A program made the position numbers and the translations under genes. Shown here piece after piece: positions 62,592 through 64,000 of a stretch of DNA of 64,000 nt (positions within the stretch are counted from its first letter, which is position 1; every line of letters starts with the position of its first letter). The stretch lies in assembly GCA_050951505.1 (NCBI GenBank), contig JBMNJE010000003.1, forward strand, positions 124,001-188,000. The letters run 5' to 3'. Below the pieces are notes generated by a model that was given only the letters and a program-made list of their open reading frames with translations, did not search any database and was not told where the DNA came from. Source of the stretch: DUOA01 sp012839095 (GTDB lineage Bacteria > Bacillota > Clostridia > Caldicoprobacterales > DTU083).

Positions 62592-64000
62592 ATGGCGAAA
62601 CAGGTTAAAACCATGGACGGCAACCAGGCTGCGGCGTACATTTCATATGCTTTCACCGATGTTGCTGCCATTTATCCCATCACTCCTTCTTCCACAATGG
62701 CAGAAGAAGTTGATGCATGGTCCGCCCATGGGAAAAAGAATATCTTCGGACAAGAGGTTAAGGTAGTTGAGATGCAGTCCGAAGCGGGGGCAGCGGGAGC
62801 GGTACACGGTTCTCTTACTGCCGGTGCCTTAACTACAACATATACAGCTTCACAGGGATTACTGCTGATGATTCCCAATATGTACAAAATGGCAGGCGAG
62901 CTGCTGCCGGCGGTCTTTCACGTAAGTGCAAGGGCAATTGCAGCACATGCCCTGTCTATCTTCGGCGATCATCAGGACGTTATGGCCTGCCGTCAGACAG
63001 GCTTCGCACTATTGGCATCCGCCAGTGTGCAGGAGGCAATGGATCTGGCTGCTGTTGCTCATTTGTCTGCCATAAACTCCAGAGTGCCCTTCCTGCACTT
63101 CTTCGATGGCTTCCGCACTTCCCACGAGGAACAGAAAATCGAGGTCATCGATTATGAGGATCTTAAGTCTCTGGTAGACTATCAGGCTATTCATGAATTC
63201 CGCCAGCGGGCTCTCAATCCCAACCGGCCGGTTGTAAGAGGAACCGCTCAGAATCCGGATATCTACTTCCAGGGCCGCGAAGCTGCCAACAAGTACTTCC
63301 AGGCAGTACCGGAAGTGGTCTCACGCTATATGGAGGAAATCTCCAGGATAACAGGGCGCAATTACCAGCTCTTTGATTATTACGGTGCTCCGGATGCCGA
63401 ATACGTTGTCGTTGCAATGGGTTCCGTGTGTGAAACCATTGATGAGACCATCGACTATCTCCTGGCCAGAGGGGAAAAGGTGGGCACCATCCGTGTTCGT
63501 CTGTATCGTCCCTTCTCAGCAGAGCATTTCCTGAAGGTTCTGCCGGAAACAGTCAAAAAGATTGCCGTTCTTGACAGGACCAAGGAACCCGGTTCCCTTG
63601 GTGAACCCCTCTATCAGGATGTCCTGCATGTGTTCTACAAGCAGGAGAAGAAGCCTGTTATCGTGGGCGGACGCTACGGCCTGGGCTCCAAGGATACCAC
63701 TCCTTCCCAGATTCTGTCCGTTTTCCGCAATCTGATGCAGGATGAGCCCAGGGACAACTTCACCATCGGCATTGTGGATGACGTGACCAATACTTCCCTG
63801 CCGGAAGCTGAATACGTCGATACCACTCCTGAAGGAACCATCAGCTGTAAATTCTGGGGTCTTGGCTCGGACGGCACGGTGGGTGCCAATAAGGCAGCCA
63901 TACGAATCATCGGTGATAATACAGATTTGTTTGCTCAAGGGTACTTCTCCTATGACAGCAAGAAGTCCGGCGGTACAACTGTTTCCCACCTGCGTTTCGG
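62592..64000 (+). CDS. nifJ: Pyruvate:ferredoxin (flavodoxin) oxidoreductase, 3' end beyond window
   Basis: The first 469 residues of the ~1170-residue single-chain enzyme. Visible are the N-terminal domain I (MDGNQAAAYISYAFTDVAAI, YPITPSS, EMQSEAGAAGAVHGSLTAGA) and domain II (PVVRGTAQNPDIYFQGREAA), followed by domain III (GTIRVRLYRPFSAEHF, LDRTKEPGSLGEPLYQDV) and the start of the fourth region. The Fe-S and TPP domains lie outside the window. It oxidises pyruvate to acetyl-CoA, the central anaerobic reaction. GAGGAGG upstream. Confidence 0.97.
   Translation, partial: MAKQVKTMDGNQAAAYISYAFTDVAAIYPITPSSTMAEEVDAWSAHGKKNIFGQEVKVVEMQSEAGAAGAVHGSLTAGALTTTYTASQGLLLMIPNMYKMAGELLPAVFHVSARAIAAHALSIFGDHQDVMACRQTGFALLASASVQEAMDLAAVAHLSAINSRVPFLHFFDGFRTSHEEQKIEVIDYEDLKSLVDYQAIHEFRQRALNPNRPVVRGTAQNPDIYFQGREAANKYFQAVPEVVSRYMEEISRITGRNYQLFDYYGAPDAEYVVVAMGSVCETIDETIDYLLARGEKVGTIRVRLYRPFSAEHFLKVLPETVKKIAVLDRTKEPGSLGEPLYQDVLHVFYKQEKKPVIVGGRYGLGSKDTTPSQILSVFRNLMQDEPRDNFTIGIVDDVTNTSLPEAEYVDTTPEGTISCKFWGLGSDGTVGANKAAIRIIGDNTDLFAQGYFSYDSKKSGGTTVSHLRF

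Noticed and set aside
1..64000. tRNA, rRNA, CRISPR array, prophage or insertion sequence
   Set aside because: Intergenic regions were read on both strands; no cloverleaf, repeat-spacer pattern, transposase or phage structural gene was recognised.

Overview
The window looks like a chromosomal segment of an anaerobic, probably spore-forming member of the Clostridia (Bacillota). The evidence is an oxygen-sensitive class III ribonucleotide reductase (nrdDG), a single-chain pyruvate:ferredoxin oxidoreductase (nifJ, cut by the right edge), a CsxC-type exosporium-like protein, GatCAB, AGGAGG-type ribosome binding sites, frequent TTG/GTG starts and many U-tailed terminators. No rRNA, tRNA, CRISPR array, insertion sequence or integrase was recognised.

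Layout. 1-16500 is mostly envelope and housekeeping: a sensor kinase (partial), a VanY-like peptidase, mgtE behind an unusual leader, a lone beta-class DNA methyltransferase, nrdDG behind NrdR-like boxes, a GH3 lipoprotein, a CsxC-like protein, an M1-like peptidase, an M23 endopeptidase and murA. 16500-25900 holds an ABC-F protein behind a leader-peptide attenuator, malic enzyme, a walJ-htrA-CPBP-rlmH cluster (the tail of the Bacillus wal locus without walRK), a MATE exporter and a YjbQ protein. 25900-39700 is an AT-richer accessory stretch of small genes: glycosylase, DUF421/DUF4363 pair, acetyltransferases, small membrane proteins, a zincin-like protein, a putative nuclease and a decayed PH-like gene. 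It also contains a TetR regulator divergent from a flavin/Fe-S enoate-reductase-like gene with two clear operators.

39700-47200 carries a VanW protein, a metal-export operon (ArsR repressor, stand-alone HMA protein, P1B ATPase) with a consensus promoter framed by two operators, guaC and a VanX-like dipeptidase. 47200-50450 is gatCAB, in which GatA has lost all three residues of the amidase Ser-cisSer-Lys triad. 50500-64000 holds a CofE-like protein, thiT under a TPP riboswitch, a CBM9-like protein, two sugar-phosphate isomerase-like proteins, a second VanW protein, an M29 aminopeptidase, a cobamide-methyltransferase-like UroD-family protein, a MenA-like prenyltransferase, an AEC transporter and nifJ. 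The second isomerase gene is preceded by a structured leader that I do not recognise.

Most interesting points: the catalytically stripped GatA in an otherwise normal gatCAB operon; the leader ORF with a mutually exclusive hairpin that can cover the mgtE ribosome binding site; the unknown three-way-junction leader with a terminator at 61183-61316; the ABC-F attenuator; and three operator/promoter layouts (nrdDG, the TetR-controlled oxidoreductase, the metal exporter) that can be read directly from the bases.
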